DNA of 51,194 bases from Patescibacteria group bacterium (lineage in GTDB: Bacteria; Patescibacteriota; Dojkabacteria; JAKAPS01): the NCBI GenBank assembly GCA_025450075.1, contig JANWIC010000021.1:1-51194 (forward strand). Direction: 5' to 3'. The position numbers were made by a program, and so were the translations under genes. The notes beneath the pieces are model-generated. The model ran no database searches. It was not told where the DNA came from and was given only the letters and a program-made list of their open reading frames with translations. Of the stretch, positions 33,483 to 41,654 are shown in pieces (the first letter of the stretch is position 1; the number at the start of each line of letters is the position of its first letter).

Positions 33483-34403
33483 ATGGAATCTATACTTTTA
33501 ACACCAAAAATTCATCCTGATCTTGACGGAGTAGCATGTGCTTATGCTTATCAAAAGCTGCTTGTTCAAAAAGGAAATCATGCTTTTGCAATATTGTACG
33601 GCAGGCCACATATAGAAGCACAATATGTCCTAAATCGATTTCATATTAATGATATTCTCTCCAAATCAGAAGAAAGATTTGATAAATATATCCTTTGTGA
33701 TGCTTCTGATTTGAAAGGTATGCCTGATAATATTCAACCTGAAGCGGTTATTGAAGTCGTTGACCATAGAGAGGTTCATGATGCTTCTACACTCTTTCCA
33801 AATGCCCGGATTACAATAGAAATGGTAGGAGCTGCTGCAACCTTAATTGCAGAAAAGTATAGAAGTGCTGGAATGGTGTTAGATGAAAAATCTGCTATGC
33901 TTTTATATGGTGCAATCTATTCCAATACTCTTAATTTAAAAGCAAATGTAACTACAAATAGAGATAAAGAAATACTTACATGGATTGAATCTAATTTCCC
34001 AATTCCTTCTGATTTCATATCTGATATGTTTGAAACAAAATCAAAAGGTATTAACGATCATATTGAAGGGCCACTGATTGATGATGCGAAGGAATTTGAA
34101 ATGAATGGAGTTAAATTCGGTATCGCACAGCTGGAAGTATATGGATCTGTCGAAGTATTGAAACAAAAGAAAAAAATCCTAGATATTCTTACCCGGATGA
34201 AAGAAGATCTCGATCTTTCATGGAATTTTCTTACCATTGCTGATTTTAAGACGGGAGAGAATATATTTATATCTCCCTACAAAAAAGCTTGTGAAATACT
34301 TTCAAAAGCTTTCGGCATATCTTTTGAAGGCAATATTGGAAGATATAATATGCTGATTTTACGCAAAGAGATTATACCGAAGTTAAAAGTACTGATAAAT
34401 TAA
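33483..34403 (+). CDS. DHH-family phosphoesterase (family II pyrophosphatase-like)
   Basis: 306-aa protein with the DHH pattern: H-P-D-L-D-G near residues 12-17 (His/Asp metal ligands), C-D-A-S-D at ~74-78, and V-V-D-H-R-E at ~97-102, where the third motif is DHR rather than DHH. G-A-A-A-T-L-I-A and the C-terminal substrate domain (DHHA2-like) fit a manganese-dependent inorganic pyrophosphatase or a close relative. The length matches family II pyrophosphatases (~310 aa). Because motif 3 is changed, a different phosphate ester is possible. Monocistronic, with its own leaderless promoter. Confidence 0.75.
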   Translation: MESILLTPKIHPDLDGVACAYAYQKLLVQKGNHAFAILYGRPHIEAQYVLNRFHINDILSKSEERFDKYILCDASDLKGMPDNIQPEAVIEVVDHREVHDASTLFPNARITIEMVGAAATLIAEKYRSAGMVLDEKSAMLLYGAIYSNTLNLKANVTTNRDKEILTWIESNFPIPSDFISDMFETKSKGINDHIEGPLIDDAKEFEMNGVKFGIAQLEVYGSVEVLKQKKKILDILTRMKEDLDLSWNFLTIADFKTGENIFISPYKKACEILSKAFGISFEGNIGRYNMLILRKEIIPKLKVLIN

Positions 34404-34468
34404 GAACTGCAAGTCTCTTATTCTTATGATGAGCGATTATTTATAATGAAATACTAAATTATTACTAT

Positions 34469-34798
34469 ATGGAACACGACTTTTATTGTGAAAATGTATT
34501 AAATGGAAAAGTGTTTGTAAATATCGAATATGAAACGGAAAATATATTGGCATTTAGGCACACTCATCCCACCTGGAGCTTTCATATAGTAGTTATTCCA
34601 AAAAAGCATATTCGAGATTTGTTAGAAATAGAAGATGGAGAAATTATCAAAGAAATATTTGAAGTTATAGCATTATTAATTAAAAAGCATAATTTGCAGA
34701 AGACAAATTTTAAAATTGTAAGTAATGGAGGAAGCTTTCAAGATTCAAAACATATTCATTTCCATTTATTAAGCGGTGAAGTAATAAAAAAGCTTTGA
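34469..34798 (+). CDS. HIT-family (histidine triad) nucleotide hydrolase/transferase
   Basis: 109 aa. The triad H-I-H-F-H-L-L near residues 97-103 is intact, preceded by the usual N-G-G-S-F-Q-D-S-K-H linker. The N-terminal strand pair and P-K-K-H-I-R-D-L are typical of HIT proteins acting on nucleoside phosphoramidates or dinucleoside polyphosphates. The gene follows the DHH gene by 65 nt with its own TATAAT box 21 nt before the ATG. Confidence 0.85.
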   Translation: MEHDFYCENVLNGKVFVNIEYETENILAFRHTHPTWSFHIVVIPKKHIRDLLEIEDGEIIKEIFEVIALLIKKHNLQKTNFKIVSNGGSFQDSKHIHFHLLSGEVIKKL

Positions 34799-34813
34799 AA
34801 AGGCTATCCTTTT
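34798..34813 (+). terminator. Short terminator after the HIT gene
   Basis: AAAAGG / CCTTTT around a CTAT loop, directly after the stop and continuing into TTTCC. The stem is weak, with only two G-C pairs. Confidence 0.4.
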
Positions 34814-34973
34814 TCCTTGAAAGGTTGATAAATTCGATACTATTTTTCTTCCATAAAATTGTTGGAGTAGGATATCGAAACTGAGATGCTGGCATTTCTC
34901 CTGATGATTTATTTTTTTTTAAGGATCGCTATAGGTTTAAGAAATTATGATTTTACTGTATAATCCATGAGCT

Positions 34974-36044
34974 ATGAGTATCCCATTTGATCCTAAAACT
35001 GAACAGCAACGATATGGATTTGATTTTACTGATAGGGTTTCTCTTCAGTCCGAATTTTTACCTCTAGATGGCATTCATCCTCATCCTGATGAAGAACTAT
35101 TGCATCCGCTTAATAATTTGACCTCAAAAATACATGAAGATTTTAGATCGATGCTTAGATTTGAGACTAGGGTTGCAGAAATACTTTTACTACCATTATT
35201 AACGCCTGAATTTATAGAGAGAATGCTTGGAAGTGAATCTCCGGTTGCATTAGAAAAATTGGATCCATATCAAGTTCTTGTGTTAATAAACAACATATTA
35301 GCCCATTATACATATTATGACTGGAGAACCCTTCAAGAAATATCCCCATTTGATGATAATTCTCGATATACTGAAAGCTTTCATAGTGGATTAACCAAAT
35401 TATTTAAAAATCGTAAGGTATTAGATATGAAAGGGCTTGATTTCATTAAGGCTACTGGAGTAAATAGACATGTGGTAGAAAGAATAGGAATTGCTATTAG
35501 AGATGATACCTTACCACAACGTCATCATATAGATGAACACGATTACAATAACGGCGTAAATCTCATTTGTGTTTCAAATACTCTTGCATTTTGTGCAATA
35601 TATGAATCTATCCGTGCTTATTGTCAAGAATATGATGAAAGATTTAAATCCGTACGTGTTGTTATCATGGGTGATGATAACCATCTATGGCCTGAAGTGC
35701 TATTACTCGATTGTGAGGGAAACGTGCATGGTATTCCTATTGAGGTGACAGGAACTGATATAAACCTCTTAGAGATAATAGATAGTCCAAACCATCTCAT
35801 TCATAGGTTTAAGAATTATGAAAAGAGGCTTCAACACAAACTTCTTTATAATTCTATTGCCCACCAAGCGGGGACTTTAACATATCCATATATCGGATTA
35901 ACGGAAATAGTGCAATGTGCATGGGAAGTCATTGACAATCTTGAAGAATATGATGTAACTTCTGAGTTGCCTTACTCAGCTATTGCAAATCTTGCAGAAC
36001 TCATTTATTGGAGGTTAAATATAGCTACAACTGCAAATAACTAA
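34974..36044 (+). CDS. Transglutaminase-like protein (N-part of an interrupted frame)
   Basis: 356 aa up to a TAA at 36042-36044. The middle shows the layout of the transglutaminase/papain-like fold: G-V-N-L-I-C-V-S-N-T-L-A-F at the head of a helix (nucleophile Cys, ~residue 200), then D-D-N-H-L-W-P-E-V-L-L-L-D with the His (~235), then I-P-I-E-V-T-G-T-D with the Asp (~258). I infer a Cys-His-Asp hydrolase or transferase of unknown substrate. A TATAAT box 9 nt before the ATG makes it leaderless. The frame continues without any other break for another 266 codons after the TAA, so this may be the N-part of a 622-codon gene. Confidence 0.5.
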   Translation: MSIPFDPKTEQQRYGFDFTDRVSLQSEFLPLDGIHPHPDEELLHPLNNLTSKIHEDFRSMLRFETRVAEILLLPLLTPEFIERMLGSESPVALEKLDPYQVLVLINNILAHYTYYDWRTLQEISPFDDNSRYTESFHSGLTKLFKNRKVLDMKGLDFIKATGVNRHVVERIGIAIRDDTLPQRHHIDEHDYNNGVNLICVSNTLAFCAIYESIRAYCQEYDERFKSVRVVIMGDDNHLWPEVLLLDCEGNVHGIPIEVTGTDINLLEIIDSPNHLIHRFKNYEKRLQHKLLYNSIAHQAGTLTYPYIGLTEIVQCAWEVIDNLEEYDVTSELPYSAIANLAELIYWRLNIATTANN

Positions 36045-36842
36045 AATAGTACTGCACTAAGAACGTTAATCAAACAGATTGTTAAAGAGCGGTATGAAAC
36101 CTTTGACACAAACTTAACCGATAAATTAGAGAATGGCAAACTTCCTGATGATTTCATCGCATTTGAAATTATGTTGAGCCTGCTAAGCATGGTAAATAGG
36201 AAAGATTATCATACATTTCCTTCAACTCGATTTATAAATGCTTTACTGGCAAATGGGGAATTTGTGTCAAGAATTTCACATGAAGATAAACAAACCATCT
36301 GTCAATTATTAAGCATTTTATTGGCTAAACAAGGTTCAGAATTGACGAGATGTAGAAAATGGTTTGGTAGTACAAAGTTCCCTAGAGATGAATCTTTTAC
36401 TAATTTAGATGGTGAAAATAGACAACCACATAAAAATGCAAGTTACAGGGGAACCTTAAAAACTGTTTTAAGAGATACTAATAGCATATTTGCTATAGTA
36501 GCATTATATATCGCATGTTTTGGATATGTTGAAAATATGAATCCGGTCATTCCACCGGAAGTACAAAGAGCATATTTACTGGATAGCTCACTTGAGTTAA
36601 TCGAAACATTATTAAATTTCCCGCTTTTTTCAGCAAGCACTACTAAATCTTTAAGAGGGAAAATTGAAGATCCAATAGTTATTGAAAGAATTGAATTTGA
36701 AGAAATACTGAATGTGTTAAATAGATTTGAATGTTTTCAAGGGATAAATGAAGAACAAATGCAAAAAATAAAAAAGTTACAAAGAGAATTGGGTATAATT
36801 GTAGGAAATCTAAATATAAAACATTCAGTAAGAAATAGATAA
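36045..36842 (+). pseudogene. In-frame continuation after a TAA stop
   Basis: Immediately after the TAA the same frame reads N-S-T-A-L-R-T-L-I-K-Q and runs to 36842. The 42 codons before the first ATG (36171) are clearly protein-like but contain no ATG, GTG or TTG, so this is not easily an independent gene with its own normal start. If it were, it would be a 223-aa helical protein from 36171. More likely the upstream gene has acquired a nonsense codon, or the stop is read through. The sequence has no recognised domain. Confidence 0.45.
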
Positions 36843-36849
36843 TTATTCC

Positions 36850-37260
36850 CTAAGGTCCACCAACTAGTCCATACGATATGAAGCAATTTCTGTATTTTAC
36901 GAATATTTCCGTACTAGAGTAAGTGAAATAAATAGATCTAGCATCAAAGATAGATAATGGTAAGCCAAAAAAATTCCAGACATAGCCACTAGGTTGAACC
37001 GATTCAATTTTTGGTAAATTATTTGATACTTCAAACTTTTCATTTACCTCTCTTAGACTTAAGCAAGAGTAACCTTTATCGTATAGCCTTCTTGCAAATG
37101 AAATGCGATTAGGAAGATAGGAACTATATACTGCAATTCCTAAATGATCACTAAGCCATTGAGGTGAGAAAATAGATAATGAAGATACAACAATTAATAA
37201 TATTAACAAGAGAATTATGCAAGTTTTTATAATTTTTCTAGTAGCTGGACTTTTTATCAT
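36850..37260 (-). CDS. Small single-pass membrane protein
   Basis: 136 aa. A basic N-terminus (M-I-K-S-P-A-T-R-K-I-I-K) and one hydrophobic helix (~12-34) give an N-in anchored protein. The ~100-residue outside part contains two Cys (Y-S-C-L-S near 65 and R-N-C-F-I near 125) that could pair. No family recognised. It ends 7 nt from the convergent interrupted gene, with no terminator in between. Confidence 0.5.
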   Translation of the reverse strand: MIKSPATRKIIKTCIILLLILLIVVSSLSIFSPQWLSDHLGIAVYSSYLPNRISFARRLYDKGYSCLSLREVNEKFEVSNNLPKIESVQPSGYVWNFFGLPLSIFDARSIYFTYSSTEIFVKYRNCFISYGLVGGP

Positions 37261-37322
37261 TTGAAGTATATTTGTATCTTAATCAATTCCTTTTTGTATC
37301 TGAAAACTACCAAATTATATTA

Positions 37323-37814
37323 CTAACTTTTATTAATTCTCTCACTTTCTGTATGCAGTAGTGAAATAAAAGAATCAGGTGTTATTAATTCTATGCCTCC
37401 TGCAAATCCTGCCCAAATTGATCCCTCCCAATAATCTAAACCATCATTCCAATCTAATGCTGGATCAAGAGGCTCTAATGCAAATATTCTCATTCCCTTC
37501 ATTGCTTTTGCAAATCCAATTTCATATGCTACAGTTTGTCCTACATACCCGTTTTCATCAACGATAAAAACATTTCTTAATTGTTGTAAAATTTCTTTAT
37601 CACTTTCAAGTATTGCAAAGCCATGAATATTATCAACAACAAATGATAGTTTTGGTGCTAGAACATGAATACCTGCTTCTTGAAATTGTTTTATTATTTA
37701 AGCAAATTTTAGATATTGTTTGAATGGCCCTAAAACAACAGCTGCATTTTGAAATTCGCAAGGAGATAATATCGTCACATATTTAGAAACAATTGCAAAA
37801 TAATCGATTCCCAT
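37323..37814 (-). pseudogene. Nucleoside 2-deoxyribosyltransferase-like gene with one in-frame TAA
   Basis: A 164-codon frame starts M-G-I-D-Y-F-A-I-V and reads straight through except for TAA at 37698-37700 (codon 39). After it come I-I-K-Q-F-Q-E-A-G-I-H-V, then D-E-N-G-Y-V-G-Q-T-V-A-Y-E-I-G-F-A-K-A, which is the Gly-x-x-x-A-x-E-hydrophobic-G-x-A signature of the nucleoside deoxyribosyltransferase-like fold with its catalytic Glu. Apart from the stop nothing is broken. It may be a freshly inactivated gene. It precedes tRNA-island cargo and sits between a membrane protein and an aldo/keto reductase on the same strand. Confidence 0.65.
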
Positions 37815-37827
37815 TAGTTAGTTATTA

Positions 37828-38790
37828 TTACCATTTTCCGTAGGAATTTCTTAAAAAGTCATTTAATTGCATTTGATACTTTGATTGAATTTCTGAGCAT
37901 AATTTTTCATAAGCAATATTCATTTCAACTGTTATATCATATCTTCCTTCTAAATCATTTGTTTTTAATGAAGATTCGATCTGTTCTACTTTTGTTGCCC
38001 CTACCGGAGTTACAAATATTGAAGGTTGGCTTATTGCCCAATGTAATACTAAAGATTCAATAGTCGAGTTATTTCTATCGGCAATAGGTTTTAAATATTT
38101 GATTACCCAACTTCTAATGACACCAATTTGTTCTTGATTAAAAACTGGTAACACTTTTTTCCTCAAATCACCTTTTCCTAAAACCCAATCAACTAATATT
38201 TTGTTTGTAAGTATTCCCCATTCAATTGTGTTATATGGAATAAGCTTTATTTTATTTGATATACAATATTCTCTTACATCTCTATCTTGCTCCTGATCTA
38301 AAATGCTGAATCTATTTTGCACATATTTGACTGTATTATGTACGTTATATACTTTCAATTGTTCAAGTGTTACATTACATACGCCAATTTCTCTAATCTT
38401 CCCTTGCTTTTGTAATTCAACCATTGCTGCAATTGTCTCTGTAAAAGGAGCATCTTTAGCTTCAGGGGTTGATGTGAGGTATAAATCGAGGTAATCTACC
38501 CCAAGTCTTGAGAGGGATTCATCACATTGTATAAAAATGGAGTCTCTTTTTCCAGAAAGAATTGAATTTTTGTCTTTTACACAAAGTGATGTTAAAAAAT
38601 ATCTTTCTCTCGGGATATTTTTAAGGATTTTACCAAGTAGCGCTTCTACATCATTATAATACGGAGCGGTTTGGATATATTCTCCACCTTGATCTAAAAA
38701 TCTATGAACTATTGCTTTCGCTTCAGCATCATTTGTTTGTCCAAATACATTGCTGAAAGGAAATGTTCCTAAACCAATTCTATTTTTCAT
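37828..38790 (-). CDS. Aldo/keto reductase-like protein with degenerate active site
   Basis: 320-aa TIM barrel of the AKR family: I-G-L-G-T-F-P-F-S at the start, G-G-E-Y-I-Q-T-A-P-Y-Y-N-D-V-E-A-L-L-G, L-G-V-D-Y-L-D-L-Y-L, and G-V-C-N-V-T-L-E-Q-L in strand 5. Of the catalytic tetrad only Tyr remains. The usual Asp is Gln (Y-I-Q-T-A), the Lys of the T-K pair is Ser (L-T-S-L-C), and the His of Y-L-I-H-W-P is Ser (Y-L-T-S-T-P). If my alignment is right, it is not a normal oxidoreductase and may bind a substrate or act as a subunit. Confidence 0.75.
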   Translation of the reverse strand: MKNRIGLGTFPFSNVFGQTNDAEAKAIVHRFLDQGGEYIQTAPYYNDVEALLGKILKNIPRERYFLTSLCVKDKNSILSGKRDSIFIQCDESLSRLGVDYLDLYLTSTPEAKDAPFTETIAAMVELQKQGKIREIGVCNVTLEQLKVYNVHNTVKYVQNRFSILDQEQDRDVREYCISNKIKLIPYNTIEWGILTNKILVDWVLGKGDLRKKVLPVFNQEQIGVIRSWVIKYLKPIADRNNSTIESLVLHWAISQPSIFVTPVGATKVEQIESSLKTNDLEGRYDITVEMNIAYEKLCSEIQSKYQMQLNDFLRNSYGKW

Positions 38791-38939
38791 CCAACATCTT
38801 TCATATATTGGACTGATTATACCAACAGTTGGGATTTAGTACGATACCATTAAAAATTGAAAAGATTTATATGCAATTTAATTTGTAAGTTGCTATGCAA
38901 AAACAATTTCGTTACCATTAATTAAATTACTAAATAAGT

Positions 38940-39389
38940 ATGACAATTCATTTCGTATGTACATCAAATGTTTTTCGAAGCAGGCTTGCTCAAGCATATC
39001 TTGCATCAAAGAATATTCCAGATTTAAATGTCTACTCAAGCGGATTAGATGCAAAAGAAGATCTTTGTGGTGTTATCTGTTGGGTAGCACAATGGTTGAT
39101 AGAACTTTATCATCTCATTCCTTATGCAAGTAAAGCCTGGAACCAGACTACGAAGGAAATGTTAAAAAAAGCTGATTTGATAGTTTTTATGAATAATGGA
39201 AATTTTATATCAGCGGAGAAAAGATATCCTTTAAATAATAAAGCATACCTAATCTGGGATATTCCAGATCTTGATGACCTACAAAATGATAATGAGAATG
39301 AGATAATACAAAAAGTGAGAGAAAGTAAAAGAATATATTCTCAAATTACACAAAATGTTGATGATCTCATTAAATCAAAATTACTATGA
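38940..39389 (+). CDS. Low-molecular-weight phosphotyrosine-phosphatase family protein
   Basis: 149 aa. The CX5R(S/T) loop V-C-T-S-N-V-F-R-S is at residues ~6-14 with the nucleophile Cys7 and Arg13. The general acid Asp is in D-I-P-D-L near residue 110. It could dephosphorylate protein tyrosine or arginine, or resemble arsenate reductases, which share the fold; the extra Cys of arsenate reductase is not obvious (one Cys pair at C-G-V-I-C, ~43-47). It is the only plus-strand gene among minus-strand neighbours. Confidence 0.8.
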   Translation: MTIHFVCTSNVFRSRLAQAYLASKNIPDLNVYSSGLDAKEDLCGVICWVAQWLIELYHLIPYASKAWNQTTKEMLKKADLIVFMNNGNFISAEKRYPLNNKAYLIWDIPDLDDLQNDNENEIIQKVRESKRIYSQITQNVDDLIKSKLL

Positions 39390-39400
39390 ATATTAAAGAA

Positions 39401-40570
39401 TTAGAAATCTTGAATATTAACTGATTCACTTGGTTTATTCCCTAATCTAGCAATTATCTTTTCAAGTTTTAGTCGTACTATAATTCTTAATAATATGATC
39501 CTAAGAAATATAATTACTTGTGATTGAGGAATGATAAGCGGACCTAAAATTCGTGGTATTCGCTGTGCTGATTTCACATATGGAAGCATCTTTTGCTCAT
39601 AAAAAGTAAAAGCTTTTGATAAATCATCTCCACTCCTTTCGATTTCTTTTGCTAATACATATGCCCCGACAACAGCTAAACCAGTTCCCATACCAGATAA
39701 TGGTGATGGACTGTAGGCGGCATCCCCTACTAGTACAATTCTACCCTTTGACCACTTCTGCATACAAATTTGGTCGATTGTATCAAAATAGAAATCTGTA
39801 GCAGATTTCATCTTTGAAATCATATTAGGCACTTCCCAATCCTCTTTTGCAAATATTTCCTCAATAACGCTTTTTTGATTTATATTATCACGCCCTGAAA
39901 TAAATGTTTTTGGAATTGAGAAATACAATAGTGCCTTTGCCTCTGAATTATCTCTAGAGCTATACATTGCAGCCAGTTTTCCGGAAGTAGCAAAAAATTG
40001 GCCGGTGTATGATATGTTTAAATAATTTTCAATAGTAAATATTGATATTCCATAACCGAGGTGTTTAATGAACTGGGTTTCATCACCAAATACTAATGAA
40101 CGAACATGTGAATGTGTCCCATCGGCACCTATTACAAGGTCAAAAGTTTGCATTTTATGTTTTTCAAAACTAACAACTACGCTTTTCTCTTTTTCCTGAA
40201 TTGCCGTTATAGCGTCTCCAAAAAGATATGTTGTAGTGTCTTTAGTTAGCTCATAAAGAATTTCACCAAGATCTCCTCGAAGAATTTCTAATTCGCCACT
40301 TAAGAAAATGGAAGGAATATTTACTAGTCTTTTTCCATTTTTATCAACAAATGATACATCTCCTGTGTGAGTTTGCTTCTTTTTGATTTCATCTAGAATA
40401 CCCATCTTATCCAATATCTTTATTGCATTTCCACGAAAATCAACTGCATATCCTGCATTTCTAATTCCATTTGCTTTTTCAACGATTGTTACTTGAATAC
40501 CATATTTGTTTAACCAATATGCTAAAGATGGGCCAGCTATTCCAGCGCCGGAAATGAGTACAGATTTCAT
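39401..40570 (-). CDS. FAD-dependent monooxygenase (PHBH/TetX-like)
   Basis: 389-aa flavoprotein hydroxylase with the three class A signatures: G-A-G-I-A-G-P-S-L-A (FAD Rossmann, residues ~7-16), V-I-G-A-D-G-T-H-S-H-V-R (DG motif, ~155-166) and V-G-D-A-A-Y-S-P-S-P-L-S-G-M-G-T-G-L-A (GD motif, ~276-294). It hydroxylates an aromatic or polyketide-like small molecule with O2 and NAD(P)H; the substrate is unknown, and the TetX-type tetracycline oxidases are among its relatives. A helical C-terminal tail follows. A perfect 18-bp palindrome covering the RNA start suggests control by a repressor. Confidence 0.85.
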   Translation of the reverse strand: MKSVLISGAGIAGPSLAYWLNKYGIQVTIVEKANGIRNAGYAVDFRGNAIKILDKMGILDEIKKKQTHTGDVSFVDKNGKRLVNIPSIFLSGELEILRGDLGEILYELTKDTTTYLFGDAITAIQEKEKSVVVSFEKHKMQTFDLVIGADGTHSHVRSLVFGDETQFIKHLGYGISIFTIENYLNISYTGQFFATSGKLAAMYSSRDNSEAKALLYFSIPKTFISGRDNINQKSVIEEIFAKEDWEVPNMISKMKSATDFYFDTIDQICMQKWSKGRIVLVGDAAYSPSPLSGMGTGLAVVGAYVLAKEIERSGDDLSKAFTFYEQKMLPYVKSAQRIPRILGPLIIPQSQVIIFLRIILLRIIVRLKLEKIIARLGNKPSESVNIQDF

Positions 40571-40574
40571 ATAG

Positions 40575-40592
40575 ATTAGTTTATAAACTAAT
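40575..40592 (-). promoter_or_regulatory. Palindromic operator of the monooxygenase gene
   Basis: ATTAGTTTATAAACTAAT is a perfect 18-bp palindrome lying 5 nt upstream of the ATG, over the start of transcription. That is a typical TetR/MarR-type repressor position. No regulator gene lies next to it. Confidence 0.6.
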
Positions 40593-40619
40593 TGTACAAT
40601 TTACTTTTAAATTGTACAA
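40591..40619 (-). promoter_or_regulatory. Promoter of the monooxygenase gene
   Basis: TTGTAC (40614-40619) and TACAAT (40591-40596) with a 17-nt gap on the minus strand. Both boxes sit in copies of TTGTACAA (40592-40599 and 40612-40619), repeated at a two-turn distance of 20 nt, which may be a second regulator site. Confidence 0.6.
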
Positions 40620-40656
40620 AGAATCTTTAAGACAGGAAAGGAGAATCATTTTACAA

Positions 40657-40685
40657 ATGCTTTTATGTGGGGGATATTCGAACTA
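40657..40685. repeat. Island repeat copy A
   Basis: A 29-bp element aligning without gaps to copies B-E. Its first 14 bases, ATGCTTTTATGTGG, match the 3' end of tRNA-Arg(TCT) (47395-47408 on this strand) at 12 of 14 positions; the TTCGAAC core follows. It is the outermost copy on the left. Confidence 0.65.
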
Positions 40686-40747
40686 CTAGATTAGTAATAT
40701 GAATTGAGAAATCAGGAAAATATTGGTTTTAATGGAAAAGCTGAAAT

Positions 40748-40776
40748 TTGCTCTCTCGTGGAGGATGTTCGATCCG
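40748..40776. repeat. Island repeat copy B
   Basis: Left half TTGCTCTCTCGTGG, identical to copy E, then AGGATG and a TTCGATC core. AGGATG and CGTCCT around the core can pair. It lies just downstream of the IMPase gene stop, 62 bp from copy A with no gene between. Confidence 0.75.
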
Positions 40777-40778
40777 TC

Positions 40779-41642
40779 CTATTGGCCTTGGGCTGAGTGC
40801 CTTTGTCTCGCTTGTTTGATTAAATCAACTAGGAATGCAATATCTGTTCCATTTGTAAATATTATTTCATGATGAAGAATACTGTCTACAGAAGGACCTA
40901 ACTCTTCTCCTTCTAGAGAATAACATTTCCCTCCAGCTTCAGAGAGTATGACAAAACCTGCTGCAATATCCCAATTATCGGTTTTTAGCATGAATGCTAT
41001 GTCTGTACCTCTTCCTGCTGCTATATTAGTTATTTCCACTACTTGGCTCCCAAGAATTCGCACGTATTTACTAAAATCATAAAGAAGTATATCTCTCAAA
41101 AGTTGAAAAGCATGATGGTCTTCAGGATCGACTGATAATCTGGGGGTGTTGGCGGTTATTCTAGCTTTTCCAAGTCTTTTTTCTCTGTCAACATGTATTT
41201 GAGTACCATTTAGGTATGCACCTTTTCTTCTTTCCGCTGAAAAGTAATCGTTACTATCTGGTAAAAATATTACTCCTGTTTGAAGCATTCCTCTTCTTAC
41301 CAATCCCACCGATATTCCCCAATCCTTTTCTCCCTTAGCAAAACACTTTGTTCCATCAATGGGATCTATTATTGCAACTAAATCGTGCTGGTAGTAATCT
41401 ATCGGTTCAGTATCTTCTGTTTCCTCATCTGAAAAAATAATTCCAGGGAACATAAGGCTTAATTGTGCCTTTAAATATGCCGTAACGGCATAATCAGCGT
41501 CTGTAACTATATTATCAGCTCCAGTTTTTTCATGTTGCGTGAGTCCTCTTGACCGTATTTCTTGTGCGATTGATCCAGCATTCCTGATAACCGCTTCTAA
41601 TTCTTCACATAATAGTGATTCCCCTAGTTCTGCTGGATTCAT
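40779..41642 (-). CDS. Inositol monophosphatase-family sugar/nucleotide phosphatase
   Basis: 287-aa Mg-dependent phosphatase of the IMPase/CysQ/FBPase group. The metal ligands are present: Glu in S-D-E-E-T-E (residues ~71-76), D-P-I-D-G-T-K-C-F (~92-100) and W-D-I-A-A-G (~221-226). The substrate could be inositol-P, a sugar-P, 3'-phosphoadenosine phosphate or histidinol-P. It is co-transcribed after the kinase-like gene 12 nt upstream, so a kinase/phosphatase pair acts on related substrates. It is the last gene of the first island module, ending at repeat B. Confidence 0.87.
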   Translation of the reverse strand: MNPAELGESLLCEELEAVIRNAGSIAQEIRSRGLTQHEKTGADNIVTDADYAVTAYLKAQLSLMFPGIIFSDEETEDTEPIDYYQHDLVAIIDPIDGTKCFAKGEKDWGISVGLVRRGMLQTGVIFLPDSNDYFSAERRKGAYLNGTQIHVDREKRLGKARITANTPRLSVDPEDHHAFQLLRDILLYDFSKYVRILGSQVVEITNIAAGRGTDIAFMLKTDNWDIAAGFVILSEAGGKCYSLEGEELGPSVDSILHHEIIFTNGTDIAFLVDLIKQARQRHSAQGQ

Positions 41643-41654
41643 AAAGATAGAAGA

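Noticed and set aside
35000-36000. Calling the transglutaminase-like gene a nuclease from its H-x-x-x-x-H pairs
   Set aside because: Q-R-H-H-I-D-E-H-D resembles a metal site by chance; no second metal ligand set is seen.
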